A DNA stretch of 64,000 nucleotides from Terebella lapidaria (GCA_949152475.1 OX424569.1:32347950-32411949); one strand, 5' to 3'. Shown: positions 51,533-62,938, counted from the first letter of the stretch. Notes: generated by a model from the sequence alone, not told the origin. Translations and numbers: made by a program.

Positions 51533-52272
51533 GTGCGGTGGTTGGGCACGAGTACCTGTCGGCAAGGCCACTGCTCTGTACAGCCGTGGGAGCGGTCTGT
51601 CTAGGCGCATGCATATGCTCCCTGCTAAGTATTCTAGCCCTCATCCTTCATCGCTTTCTCTACATCATTTACTACGCCAACGTGCTCAAGAGGTCCGTCC
51701 GTGTAGGCATATGTCTCCTTTGCTGGCTACTTGCTGCTGCCTTTGAGCTGCCCAACTTTTTCGGCTGGGGTGGTCATGGTTTCGACCGCAAGAACCATTC
51801 GTGCGCCTGGGACCGGACCGCGTCTTACACCTACACCGTGTTTGTGACCATGGTGCTCGTCATGGGCCCGCTCGCGACAATGAGTGTTCTGCATGGTCTT
51901 CTTCTCTGCCTGATCTTCAAGAATCGAGCACGTCTCCAGCCTGAATCATTTCAAACCTCCAGCCCTAGTACCTCTTCTATCGATTCTCCGATGGAAATAC
52001 AGCCACAGCATAGGACCACAACGCGGCGCATCAACGCCAAGGCAGCCAAGCGTTCCGTGGGAGTGTTAGTCATCTTCTGCACAAACCTAATTTGCTGGGT
52101 TCCCTACTGTCTCGTTCTGGTGTCAGACCGCACTGACATACTGCCCATGGAAGTCTACCTGTGGGTCACGTGGCTGGTACACCTACACTCGACAGTCAAC
52201 TGCTACATCTACGCAGTCACGAGCTCCAACTTCAGGATCCACCTGCGTAAACTCTTCAGGATCAGCCAGTGA
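51533..52272 (+). CDS. GPCR exon 3 (TM3 to C-terminus)
   Basis: It encodes residues 97-342. C112 (3.25) opens TM3, and the normally D-R-Y motif is H136-R137-F138. TM4 has CWLLA. The second loop reads GWGGHGFDRKNHSCAWDR and supplies the disulphide partner. TM6 has CWVPY. TM7 has STVNCYIYAVTSSNFR, with cysteine in place of the NPxxY proline. Helix 8 is RIHLRKLFRISQ, then TGA. The PNFFGWG...CAWDRTASYTYT text resembles melatonin-receptor-like, GPR84- and moody-type invertebrate receptors; the ligand is unknown. The first codons of the open frame before 51533 are intronic. The coding end is also unit 1 of the minisatellite that follows. Confidence 0.9.
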
Positions 52273-55256
52273 TGACAGGATCCACCTGCGTAAACTCTTC
52301 AGGATCAGCCAGTGATGACAGGACCCACCTCTCTAAGCTCTCCAGGATCAGCCAGTGATGACAGGACCCACCTCTCCAAGCTCTTCAGGATCGGCCAATG
52401 ATGACAGGACCCACCTCTCTAAGCTCTCCAGGATCAGCCAGTGATGACAGGACCCACCTCTCTAAGCTCTCCAGGATCAGCCAGTGATGACAGGACCCAC
52501 CTCTCTAAGCTCTTCAGGATCAGCCAGTGATGACAGGACCCATCTCTCTAAGCTCTTCAGGATCAGCCAGTGATGACAGGACCCACCTCTCTAAGCTCTC
52601 CAGGATCAGCCAGTGATGACATGACCCACCTCTCTAAGCTCTCCAGGATCAGCCAGTGATGACAGGAACCACCTCTCTAAGCTCTCCAGGATCAGCCAGT
52701 GATGACAGGACCCACCTCTCTAAGCTCTTCAGGATCAGCCAGTGATGACAGGACCCATCTCTCTAAGCTCTTCAGGATCGGCCAATGATGACAGGACCCA
52801 CCTCTCTAAGCTCTCCAGGATCAGCCAGTGATGACAGGACCCACCTCTCTAAGCTCTCCAGGATCAGCCAGTGATGACAGGACCCACCTCTCTAAGCTCT
52901 CCAGGATCAGCCAGTGATGACAGGACCCACCTCTCTAAGCTCTTCAGGATCAGCCAGTGATGACAGGACCCACCACCCACCTCTCCAAGCTCTTCAGGAT
53001 CAGCCAGTGATGACAGGACCCACCTCTCTAAGCTCTCCAGGATCAGCCAGTGATGACAGGACCCACCTCTCTATGCTCTTCAGGATCGGCCAATGATGAC
53101 AGGACCCACCTCTCTATGCTCTTCAGGATCGGCCAATGATGACAGGACCCACCTCTCTAAGCTCTTCAGGATCGGCCAATGATGACAGGACCCACCTCTG
53201 TAAGCTCTTCAGGATCGGTCTGTGATGACAGGACCCACCTCTCTGAGCTCTTCAGGATCGGCCAATGATAGCAGGACCCACCTCTGTAAGCTCTTCAGGA
53301 TCGGTCCGTGATGACAGGACCCACCTCTCTGAGCTCTTCAGGACCGGTCAGTGATGACAGGACCCACCTCTGTAAGCTCTCCAGGATCGGTCAGTGATGA
53401 CAGGACCCACCTCTGTAAGCTCTTCAGGATCGGTCCGTGATGACAGGACCCACCTCTCTAAGCTCTTCAGGATCGGCCCGGGATGACAGGACCCACATCT
53501 CTAAGCTCTTCAGGATCGGCCAGTGATGACAGGACCCACCTCTCTAAGCTCTTCAGGACCGGTCAGTGATGACAGGACCCACCTCTCTTCAGGCTCTTCA
53601 GGATCAGCCAGTGATGACAGGACCCACCTCTCCAAGCTCTTCAGGATCAGCCAGTGATGACAGGACCCACCTCTCTAAGCTCTCCAGGATCGGCCAGTGA
53701 TGACAGGACCCACCTCTCTAAGCTCTTCAGGATCAGCCAGTGATGACAGGACCCATCTCTCTAAGCTCTTCAGGATCAGCCAGTGATGACAGGACCCACC
53801 TCTCTAAGCTCTCCAGGATCAGCCAGTGATGACATGACCCACCTCTCTAAACTCTCCAGGATCAGCCAGTGATGACAGGAACCACCTCTCTAAGCTCTCC
53901 AGGATCAGCCAGTGATGACAGGACCCACCTCTCTAAGCTCTTCAGGATCAGCCAGTGATGACAGGAGCCATCTCTTTAAGCTCTTCAGGATCGGCCAGTG
54001 ATGACAGTACCCACCTCTCTGAGCTCTTCAGGATCGGTCCGTGATGACAGGACCCACCTCTCTGAGCTCTTCAGGACCGGTCAGTGATGACAGGACCCAC
54101 CTCTAAGCTCTCCAGGATCGGTCAGTGATGACAGGACCCACCTCTGTAAGCTTTTCAGGATCGGTCCGTGATCACAGGACCCACATCTCTAAGCTCTGCA
54201 GGATCAGCCAGTGATGACAGGACCCACCTCTCTAAGCTCTTCAGGATCGGCCCGGGATGACAGGACCCACCTCTCCAGGCTCTTCAGGATCGGCCAATGA
54301 TGACAGGACCCACCTCTCTAAGCTCTCCAGGATCAGCCAGTGATGACAGGACCCACCTCTCCAAGCTCTTCAGGATCGGCCAATGATGACAGGACCCACC
54401 TCTCTAAGCTCTCCAGGATCAGCCAGTGATGACAGGACCCACCTCTCTAAGGTCTCCAGGATCAGCCAGTGATGACAGGACCCACCTCTCTAAGCTCTCC
54501 AGGATCAGCCAGTGATGACAGGACCCACCACCCACCTCTCCAAGCTCTTCAGGATCAGCCAGTGATGACAGGACCCACCTCTCTAAACTCTCCAGGATCA
54601 GCCAGTGATGACAGGACCCACCTCTCTATGCTCTTCAGGATCGGCCAATGATGACAGGACCCCCCTCTCTATGCTCTTCAGGATCGGCCAATGATGACAG
54701 GACCCACCTCTCTAAGCTCTTCAATATCGGCCAATGATGACAGGACCCACCTCTGTAAGCTCTTCAGGATCGGTCAGTGATGACAGGACCCACCTCTGTA
54801 AGCTCTTCAGGATCGGTCCGTGATGACAGGACCCACCTCTCTGAGCTCTTCAGGATCGGCCAATGATGACAGGACCCACCTCTGTAAGCTCTTCAGGATC
54901 GGTCCGTGATGACAGGACCCACCTCTCTGAGCTCTTCAGGACCGGTCAGTGATGACAGGACCCACCTCTGTAAGCTCTCCAGGATCGGTCAGTGATGACA
55001 GGACCCACCTCTGTAAGCTCTTCAGGATCGGTCCGTGATGACAGGACCCACATCTCTAAGCTCTGCAGGATCAGCCAGTGATGACAGGACCCACCTCTCT
55101 AAGCTCTTCAGGATCGGCCCGGGATGACAGGACCCACATCTCTAAGCTCTTCAGGATCGGCCAGTGATGACAGGACCCACCTCTCTAAGCTCTTCAGGAC
55201 CGGTCAGTGATGACAGGACCCACCTCTCTTCAGGCTCTTCAGGATCGGTCCGTGAT
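52234..55256 (+). repeat. 43-bp minisatellite, about 70 copies, founded on the GPCR stop-codon region
   Basis: Unit 1 (52234-52276) is the last 13 codons of the receptor, counting the stop, plus tgac. Unit 2 (52277-52319) is identical to it. From unit 3 the cacctgcgtaaa part becomes cacctctctaag and the rest stays. Variants (agcc/ggcc/ggtc, ctcttc/ctctcc) occur in blocks. Matching blocks about 1.21 kb, 1.56 kb and 1.64 kb apart show higher-order duplication. If transcribed, it forms the start of the 3' untranslated region. Confidence 0.95.
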
Positions 55257-57185
55257 TTCACCAGTCATGACTGGTCCCATGTCTGTAAGTACATGTATAT
55301 GAAATTGCATTTATATAATTAAAAATTAGTCATGATTATTTGTTTTTCAAGCATCAGTCTGTCCAACATCTATATTCACGCACTAGGAGTTCCTGAAGAC
55401 AGTGTTGTCGTCAGATGTATTAGGTAATTGGTTGGGTTTTGTTCGTATCCCGAAAACATGTTATTATATTTTCCTTTGTTCGCATTACTGAATTTTTGTA
55501 ATATTGGTCATTATTAGTTAATCAATAGTGTATAGCACATTTCGCGCCATCGCGTTTTGTAAACTGGTACATAAGAGCGTGTACATCAACGTTATGACAT
55601 ATACAGTACTCTAATACATGTTAATTTTCATGTTGTTTCATGTCATGTTTTATGTAATATGTATGTTCAAGTTTTATTATTATTATACCACATACGGCGA
55701 TTTAATACATTGTTTCATGTTGTATGCCATATATGTGTGTGCAAGTGATACTATTTTAATATCACATGCAACTCCTCATTTGTTGGTTTGATGTAGCTAA
55801 TGAAGTCCTTAATATCATACGAAATGCAGAGCATGAACATGTTGGTTGATGCTGTATGCTATATGTTATATGTGTATGAGTGTGTTTGATAGTGATACAA
55901 GAATAATATTACATGCATATCCTTAATGCATTGGTTGTTGCTTTCAAGGTAGTGTTATTAATGATGTACATAATACAGATCGGCAACATGATGTCTAATA
56001 TCGTATGTGTATATGTGTGCAAGTTATTTCGGATTGATATCCCACGCAGGTCTTTATGTTATTTTCAATGTACTTTCATTAATGTCATCTCAAATGCAGA
56101 GCATCAACATTTTTTTTTTCATTATTGTATGCTAACATCATGTTTCATTGTAGTTTTATTATTATTGAAGATAGCACAGAGCGTCGACATACTGTATGAT
56201 ATTTTTGCAATATGTAAGTATTGATAATATATTAGTACGTGCAAGGCGCGGGGTGTTGTATGTGAGGCGTGGATTACGATAGTATAATCATGATAATATA
56301 TTGCACAAAGTATTTAATGTCTTATCATTTTAGTAATATATATTTTATATTGTATGAATCGTTATATACAGTGCATTGTATAGTTATTATATCAGTGCAT
56401 CAAAATGAATAAATGTGATGTTATAAAATTGTATTCACCTCGTTATTTGTCGTGTTGTTATAGAAGATTTAAAATATTTAAAATTTTGTAAAGGTATCTG
56501 ATAGTATGTTTTATCACGATCACCAGTCAATCATCATGATCACTAGTGATCCCCCAACGTGTCTTGAAATGAAAATTCGGTACCTCTGCTAAGGAGGTCA
56601 GTTATACCTATAATAGTTGTCTGAGGAGCCAATTTGTTCTGTGGGTTGTTGCTCGAGACACGCATTTACTGTGTCAGACGAGTCAGCTAGTTGTGGTAAC
56701 TGAATCGCTCCAGACACTTCCACATCAAGAGAGCAAACGTTATAATTTATCTATTTCGAAAGTTGTCAAGCTTTGAGTTACTATCGTGTGTCCGGTTCGT
56801 GATGAGTATCAATTTGTGCCTGGTTTTCTCATAACCAGCATACTTTGTCTGATGCTAAAGTTCGCATTTTCACCACACATTGTCCACAGCAAAATGGCAG
56901 GTGTGTATTTAAAATTGTACACAGGGTTCCATTTTTAAATATTATTCCGCTGAAGCAAAGTTTGTTACAGTTGTCCCTATATTAGTAACTGGAAAAGTTA
57001 AGTTCACGGCGTACAAATTAACAACTTGCCACTGACACTGAAAGTCTGAATTTATCAAACGTTTTATATTTTATTTTTGAGGTTTGTCGAGTGAATTTTG
57101 TTTCTTAACGCCAGATCTTCCTTAAAAACGACAATGAACTGTTAGTAATATTGTACTCGTCATATTACAATATTAGTAATATTGT
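55257..57185. other. AT-rich non-coding stretch after the GPCR minisatellite
   Basis: It probably holds the 3' end of the receptor mRNA if the array is transcribed. No gene is recognised. The plus-strand frame 55913-56224 is hydrophobic by composition but has no family match. (atat)-type low complexity is frequent. Confidence 0.4.
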
Positions 57186-58602
57186 ACTCGCCTTTTGGTC
57201 CGATAAGCTATTGCCGTGGCGTTACGTCCGTCGTCGTCCGTCTACATTTTTATCTTTAATGTTTAACATCGAATCTTTCTGAAATTTTGCACAAAAATGC
57301 CTAAACATATTTCATTACTGAAATGATATCGTAACATTTTTTTTTATTGATGCATAGCACTCCTCATGTGTACCCCTGTGACATGTATAAGTTTCGTTGC
57401 CCTTGAATCGCTCGAAGTGGGCCATTTTGGGCCCAAACTCGGCCCAAATTGGACTTTCCCATGTTAATTTCTCCCATGCTTTATAATGGGACACATTTTG
57501 CCTAATTTCTCACTCAAAATTGAAACTAGAGCTTAGGAATCAGTTGTGGACATATAGGAAATGATATATGCTAAATGTTTTCGTGACCTTGAATTTGACC
57601 TCTGACCTAATTTTCAAGGTCACAGGACAAAATGGCTAATAGCTCGCTTATTATCGACTTTACAGCTTAGTAATCAATTATGAACATATAGGAAATGATA
57701 TACGCGGAATATTCTGATGACCTTGAATTTGACCTTTCACCTAAGTTTCAAGGTCATAGCACAAAATGGCTAATATCTCGCTTATTCTCGACTTGTGAAC
57801 ATATAACAAATGATATATACTGAATATATTCATGACCTTGAATTTGAATTTGACCTTTGACCTCATTTTGAGGTCACAGGACAAAATGACTGATATCTAG
57901 CTTCTTATTGACTTTACAGCTTAGGAATCAATTATGAACATACAGGAAATGATATATATGGAATATTCTCGTAACTTTGAGTTTGGCCTTTGACCTAATT
58001 TTCAAGGTCACAGGACAAAATGATTCATATCTCGCTTATCATCGACTTTACGGCTTTGGAATCAATTGTGATCATATAGAAAATGATATATGCTGAATAT
58101 TGCCATGATCTTGAATTTGACTTTTGACCTCATTTTCAAGGTCAAAGGAAAAAATGGCTAATATCTTGGTTGTCTATTGACTTTCTAGCTTGGGAACCAA
58201 TTGTGGACATATAGAAAATGAATATTTTGATGAGCTTAAGTTTGACCTCGACCTTATTTTCAAGGTCAGAGCACAAAATGGCTTATATCTCGCTTATTAT
58301 CAAATTTACAGCTTAGGAATCCATAGTGAGCATATAGGAAATGATATATACTGAATATTTTGGTGACCTTGAATTTGACCTTTGATCTCATTTTCAAGGT
58401 CAGAGAACAAATGGCTAATATCTCACTTATTATCGACTTTACAGCTTAGGAATCAATTCTGGACATAGAAATGATATGTGCTGAATATTCTCATTACCTT
58501 GAATTGACCAATGACCTTATTTCCAAGGTGATGGGACAAAAGGTTAATATCTAAAATATATATTATTCGGTAACCTTTCTTGGCCCTTGGGCTAATTTTT
58601 TC
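57186..58602 (-). repeat. ggtaacc-ended dispersed repeat, inverted copy with about eight AGGTCA units
   Basis: On the plus strand it starts cgccttttggtccgataag...gtccgtcgtcgtccgt and ends ggtaacctttcttggccc-ttgggctaatttttt. This is the reverse of copies at 25030 and 45786. Between 57530 and 58540 about eight units of 113-140 bp carry gaccttgaatttgacc, aaggtcacaggacaaaatgg and tatcgactttacagctta. Confidence 0.8.
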
Positions 58603-60770
58603 ATATCCGTGTACAATAGTGTTCTTCTTCCAAGCAGCGTGCTGCGAACTGCCTTTGAACGCCAAAGTTGACGACTATTCAAACCAATTAGAAAGATTAA
58701 AAAGTTTATAGTCATCTCACCAGAAGTTGGAGGATCTCACAGGCGCGGGGAGGTGGAGGGGGACAAACTTACCATCATCACCCCCAGACAAGTGACCCCC
58801 CCCCTTGAATATTTTCCAAATGGATTTCAAAATGAGCAGAGGGCAAAATCCTTCGGGAACTCCCCTCACCCCCAGCCCGCATTGGCTTTGCCAACCTCAA
58901 AAATGACCCCCATCTCTAATGCCTGTATCTGCGCCTCCTCAGTAAGTTCTCCAGGGATTCCAAGACGTCACGCGTAGCATTGACTGGTGAGTCGTTGGCC
59001 TTGTGACGATGCTATCTGTGTCCGAGAAGATTGTCTGGAAAACTCATTAGTCTTCCAAATAATTCGTCTTCACTCTAGGTCAGTGTACTAGACTAATTAG
59101 TACATGTAAAAGGGAGTTTTTCTCGTGTGACATTTCCTTTCAGACGCCAGTGTTGCATCATGTTTGATCGTTATAGCTCGTCAGACTGTCTTTTGGCAAT
59201 ATTGATGGCGTGTTTGTAATGCCCGTTGAGCTTGTACGGGTTCACTTGAGTATTCATATTTCATACTTGTCCTGTTCTGTTCCCTTCCTTCTGTTAAACT
59301 TGATACTTTGTAACATTCCGTTGCACGTTCCCGTATGATCGAGCGCCCAACAAAATCAATGCTTTCGTAGAGTAATAGACATGTGTCGATTATCAAGTCA
59401 TGGTATTATTAGTGACGTCAATTGTAATAATAAATAATTATCATGATATACAAAACAGTGTCTTCAGCTTTTGGTGTAAATGATGTGACCTGTATTTCTC
59501 CTGAGCATGAGTGATAAGTGTGATTGTCACTTTGTTGGCAATACCTACATGTACAGTAATTTGCGTCTACTAACACATATCCTTTATTCATTCCGGCATC
59601 TGTTTCAATTTCTCATTGATCAAATATATATTAGGAAGAGAAATCTGGGCCGTATAGTGTACTTTGCTATGTTCTCGGAAAGTTTGACATTACTGGCACA
59701 TCCATCGATTTTCGAAGAAATCATAATATGATGGTATTGAGGTTTTAGTTTTGTTCAACTGTCGGCCCACATCGAACTATTATTGGATGTACATTAGTAA
59801 GGCTTTTGTCGTTTATCTGTGTTAATTGATTGATTATCGATCGCATATACAGTTAAGGTTAAAGTACTAGTAGAATCGATAAAACGTGTGAGATCAGATG
59901 ATGGATATAGTTGAGTAAAATGTTGTATACTGCATGCCAATATCTCTACTGGTTGAAAAGTTATGGCAACTTGACTGTTACATTTTAGCAGGTTACCATA
60001 TGCTGGATTGAACACTTTTGAAATTTTCTAGAAGCTAATTAGTTTGCAAATTATGTATTCTTGACGTAGAAGGAGAATGTTTTTAACAAGGCAAGTTTGA
60101 GGTATTTTTTGGCTAGAGTTGCAAACTTAAATGTTGTACATTGATACACATGGTCAATAATCAGTGATGTTCAAAGTGTTACTGTTGCCAGGGTTACCAT
60201 TCACATGCTGGAGTCCCTACCAACCTTGGTAGCCAATGGGTACGTAACTACCAGAAACAGGGGTTTTGACAGATTTGGCTATTGTATATTAATTATACAT
60301 GTGACGTCAATTCATTCTCACCATTGGTCTTGTTTGTTCATCGATATGATTGGATTTGGGTCATAGCAACACTGTTTATCAGGGGCCTATAATGGTGACC
60401 CTGACAGCTATCCGGTTGTGCACTTGATTGACCCTCAATTACGGAGAAAATGTGGGATAATCTTTGTTGAATAATTGCAATTATTAATATGCCAATTTGA
60501 ACTTTGAAAGAACTTTTCAAAGAATTGAGATATTCAAATGCTGTAAAACTGTTCTGATCAGCTCACATGGTGCTTATATTTTTATCTGAGCGCACATCAT
60601 ATTTTCATGTTCCTAGTACTTTAAGCCCAAAGGGAACAGATTGGAAGAAACTAGATCAGAAAATCTATTTACAATCAATATTGGGAGCAAAAAATGCAGC
60701 TGTGGCATTGCGGCTTTTATTACTGTGAATGTTGGAATGTGTACATCGGTATTTCTTAACACAACACACG
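58603..60770. other. Non-coding stretch upstream of the sulfotransferase gene
   Basis: No gene supported. Frames at 58753-58977 and 59507-59731 have no recognisable features. The promoter of the next gene should lie in the right half, but I see no clear TATA box. Confidence 0.4.
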
Positions 60771-60896
60771 ATGGTGTTCCGTCCCAGTTCTCTATTTTGG
60801 AACAAAATCTACTTTTGGTGTAAAGTTTTTGCGATAATTTGCGTCATATTGGGATGTGCAATGTATTCAGTAAGGACTAACATCTTCGCACAGTAT
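60771..60896 (+). CDS. Sulfotransferase exon 1 (cytoplasmic tail and signal anchor)
   Basis: It encodes MVFRPSSLFWNK followed by a hydrophobic segment at residues 13-34 (IYFWCKVFAIICVILGCAMY), the single N-terminal anchor of a type II Golgi enzyme. The ATG at 60771 has A at -3 and G at +4. An in-frame ATG at 60729 would add 14 residues but has a poorer context. The exon ends NIFAQY before a gtgagt donor at 60897, phase 0. The next exon also begins in phase 0. Confidence 0.6.
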
Positions 60897-61003
60897 GTGA
60901 GTAGATATTGATGTTCAAACTGAGGCATTTTTCTACATGAAAAAAAAAACATAAATGTTATTATACATGCTCATTTAGTTTTTAGTTATTTCTTCGTTTG
61001 CAG

Positions 61004-61060
61004 GGTGACAGGGGTATCTACAAATTGTATATGACTGCTGAAGAAAAGCAGTTACCAGAG
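61004..61060 (+). CDS. Sulfotransferase exon 2 (stem)
   Basis: A 57-bp exon encodes GDRGIYKLYMTAEEKQLPE, a short lumenal stem. The acceptor is tcgtttgcag and the donor is gtatgc. Both borders are phase 0 and agree with exons 1 and 3. Its short length makes it the least certain exon of the model by sequence alone, but the borders and phases fit. Confidence 0.55.
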
Positions 61061-61125
61061 GTATGCATGTCATGATATACAATAAACATGGAAACAATAC
61101 CCAAGTATATAGTATCCGAGCAAAC

Positions 61126-61290
61126 AAAACCGAGTCCATTATCCAATCTCAAAGTCCAGTGTCAGGCAAAATCGAGAAAATTTAAATGGAATTTCATGAA
61201 CCCCCATATATGGTCATAAAGGGATGAAATAAAGTGTTCCGGAAAGAATGAGCATTCCCTGTCCCACATGTGGCACCCGTCATTACATGC
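61126..61290 (-). mobile_element. Isolated PLE 3' tail in sulfotransferase intron 2
   Basis: The text gagcaaacaaaaccgagtcc...ttatccaatctcaaagtcc...gtgttccggaaagaatgagc aligns by eye with 8095-8280. It is thus a reverse-oriented copy of the PLE 3' untranslated tail, without RT coding sequence. Such 5'-truncated copies are expected from target-primed reverse transcription. Confidence 0.75.
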
Positions 61291-61401
61291 AACCCATTAA
61301 TTTCAGTGCATGGGTTGCAATGTACTGCAAACTACAAAGACGGACTTTCTCATGCTGGCTCGCACTTGAGACCAGAACTCTACTTTTTCTTTGATTCGCA
61401 G

Positions 61402-61629
61402 GTTCCGCTACTTTCCAAGGAAGAGGACAGAACATGTGAACTTGACCTTTTTAAAAAGAAGCTTGTTTTGTCACGTGACCCTCCATACGTACCACGTGAC
61501 TTGCTGGCGACTTGCCAAAGGGTTATCTACAACAGAGTACCTAAGTGCGCCAGTACCACCATGATGGAGGTGTTCGCTGCAATATCATCCACAAATAATT
61601 TTGTACATATCTCGGGTAGGCATATAAAG
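61402..61629 (+). CDS. Sulfotransferase exon 3 (PAPS 5'-phosphosulfate loop)
   Basis: 76 codons starting VPLLSKEEDRTCELD, through VIYNRVPKCASTTMMEVF to FVHISGRHIK. PKCAST, at about residues 108-113 of the model, is the 5'-phosphosulfate-binding loop that holds the sulfate donor PAPS. YNRVPKCxST is typical of heparan 2-O-sulfotransferase (HS2ST) and uronyl 2-O-sulfotransferase (UST). These Golgi enzymes add sulfate to the 2-OH of uronic acids in glycosaminoglycans. Acceptor gattcgcag, donor gtgagt, both phase 0. Which of the two substrates is used cannot be told from the sequence. Confidence 0.9.
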
Positions 61630-61920
61630 GTGAGTCGTATACTCATAATCACTACTTTATGTCATATTTTCCCCAAGGATACATGTCAAATTTCACTAGT
61701 CGTAGTTTCGAATTTATATCATGTATATGTGGGTCAAAAAAGTGTCACCCACTTCAATAGGAAAAAAATCGTATCAAGTCATAACTTTTCGTCGGAAACA
61801 TGCACCGTGTTGATAAACATGTGAATATGCGTGTGTATATTCATAATATCGAGAGAAATAACTATTTTCGGGTTATATCAATCTGTATCAACCAACTTTA
61901 AAGGTCATTCCTAATTTCAG

Positions 61921-62000
61921 AATTTCACCAACATTATGCACGAAGAAGGACAAGATAAGTTTGTCATCTCCAGCCATTTCTGCTTTCGAGATCTTACATT
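61921..62000 (+). CDS. Sulfotransferase exon 4
   Basis: 80 bp encode NFTNIMHEEGQDKFVISSHFCFRDLT plus two bases. SSHF holds the histidine expected as the catalytic base in this family. N-F-T is an N-glycosylation sequon. The acceptor is ctaatttcag and the donor is gtaagt. It ends in phase 2, which fits only an exon starting with one base, as exon 5 does. Confidence 0.85.
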
Positions 62001-62335
62001 GTAAGTGTCTACAGAAAAGCTCGTAAGTACATTATACGCTATAACAATACTGAAATGATAACACTATTATAGTGAGTGGTATGTTCATCAGGTATCTAGA
62101 GGGAACAACTGACGTGACGATTTTGATGTGAATGTTGAATCGAGGTTTGTTTTAATTACAAAAGTTATTTTCTATTGATTTCATCAGACTTGTATCATAT
62201 GGGCAATAGGTCGATCTGAGCTAGAACTGTGATAATGCCTACATTTCGAGACGTAATACTGGTGCATTACATATATACACAAGTGAATATTCAACAGTTA
62301 TTGACTTTTACGAGGTCATTATGTTGTTTTACAGA

Positions 62336-62805
62336 CCCCAGCTTTCAGTGTGTACAACGACTCTCAGATTGCTTTCAGTGTGCACAACGACTCTCTTGTT
62401 TCTTTCAGTGCGTACAACAACGCTCTGATTGCTTTCAGTGTGTACAACAACTCTCTTGTTGCTTTCAGTGTGTACAACCACCCTCTGATCGCTTTCAGTG
62501 TGTACAACAACTCTCTTGTTGCTTTCAGTGTGTACAACCACCCTCTGATCGCTTTCAGTGTGTACAACCACTCTCCGATTTCTTTCAGTGTGTACAACCA
62601 CTCTCTGATCGCTTTCAGTGTGTACAACCACTCTCAGTGTGTACAGCGACTCTCTGATTGCTGTCAGTGTGTACAACCACTCTCCGATTTCTTTCAGTAT
62701 GTACAACCACTCTCTGATCGCTTTCAGTGTGTACAACCACTCTCAGTGTGTACAGCGATCACTGGTCGCTTCCAGTGTGTACAGTGACTTTCTGATTGTT
62801 TTTAG
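62336..62805 (+). repeat. 30-bp minisatellite copied from the splice acceptor of exon 5
   Basis: About 15 units, each like ctttcagtgtgtacaaccac followed by tctctgatcg. The true start of exon 5 (tttttag|tgtgtacagcgactctctgat) is the last member. Most units keep a CAG acceptor with a pyrimidine run. Two units are 18-20 bp longer or shortened, so the frame changes inside the array. The last full unit gives an in-frame alternative acceptor at 62775. Confidence 0.92.
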
Positions 62806-62938
62806 TGTGTACAGCGACTCTCTGATCTACATCAACGTCGTCCGAGAGCCCTTGGATTGGTTCAAGTCGCTGTACTCATACAAGTTCCATGGCACGGTCG
62901 AGAGTCCGCGAGAACGCGAGCAGATGTGTCACACGAAG
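62806..62938 (+). CDS. Sulfotransferase exon 5 (3'-phosphate site)
   Basis: It begins with the base that completes the codon from exon 4, then reads VYSDSLIYINVVREPLDWFKSLYSYKF and ends MCHTK. YINVVREPxxWFKSLY is the 3'-phosphate-binding strand and helix of the PAPS site, with the conserved Arg and Ser. Its acceptor, gtttttag, is a TAG that looks weaker than the CAG acceptors of the array just upstream. The donor gtgggt at 62939 is phase 0. Use of the acceptor at 62775 would add ten residues in frame (VYSDFLIVFS). Confidence 0.85.

Noticed and set aside
52914-54651. Two 60-codon open frames (52914-53096 and 54469-54651)
   Set aside because: They are the same minisatellite units read in one frame, with no independent coding evidence.
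52234-55256. CRISPR-like array
   Set aside because: Units are contiguous 43-bp copies without unique spacers, in an intron-bearing animal locus. This is a minisatellite.
62229-62787. Long open frames on both strands rich in decapeptide repeats
   Set aside because: A 30-bp unit without stops is open in several frames automatically. Only the last unit or so has a plausible link to exon 5.
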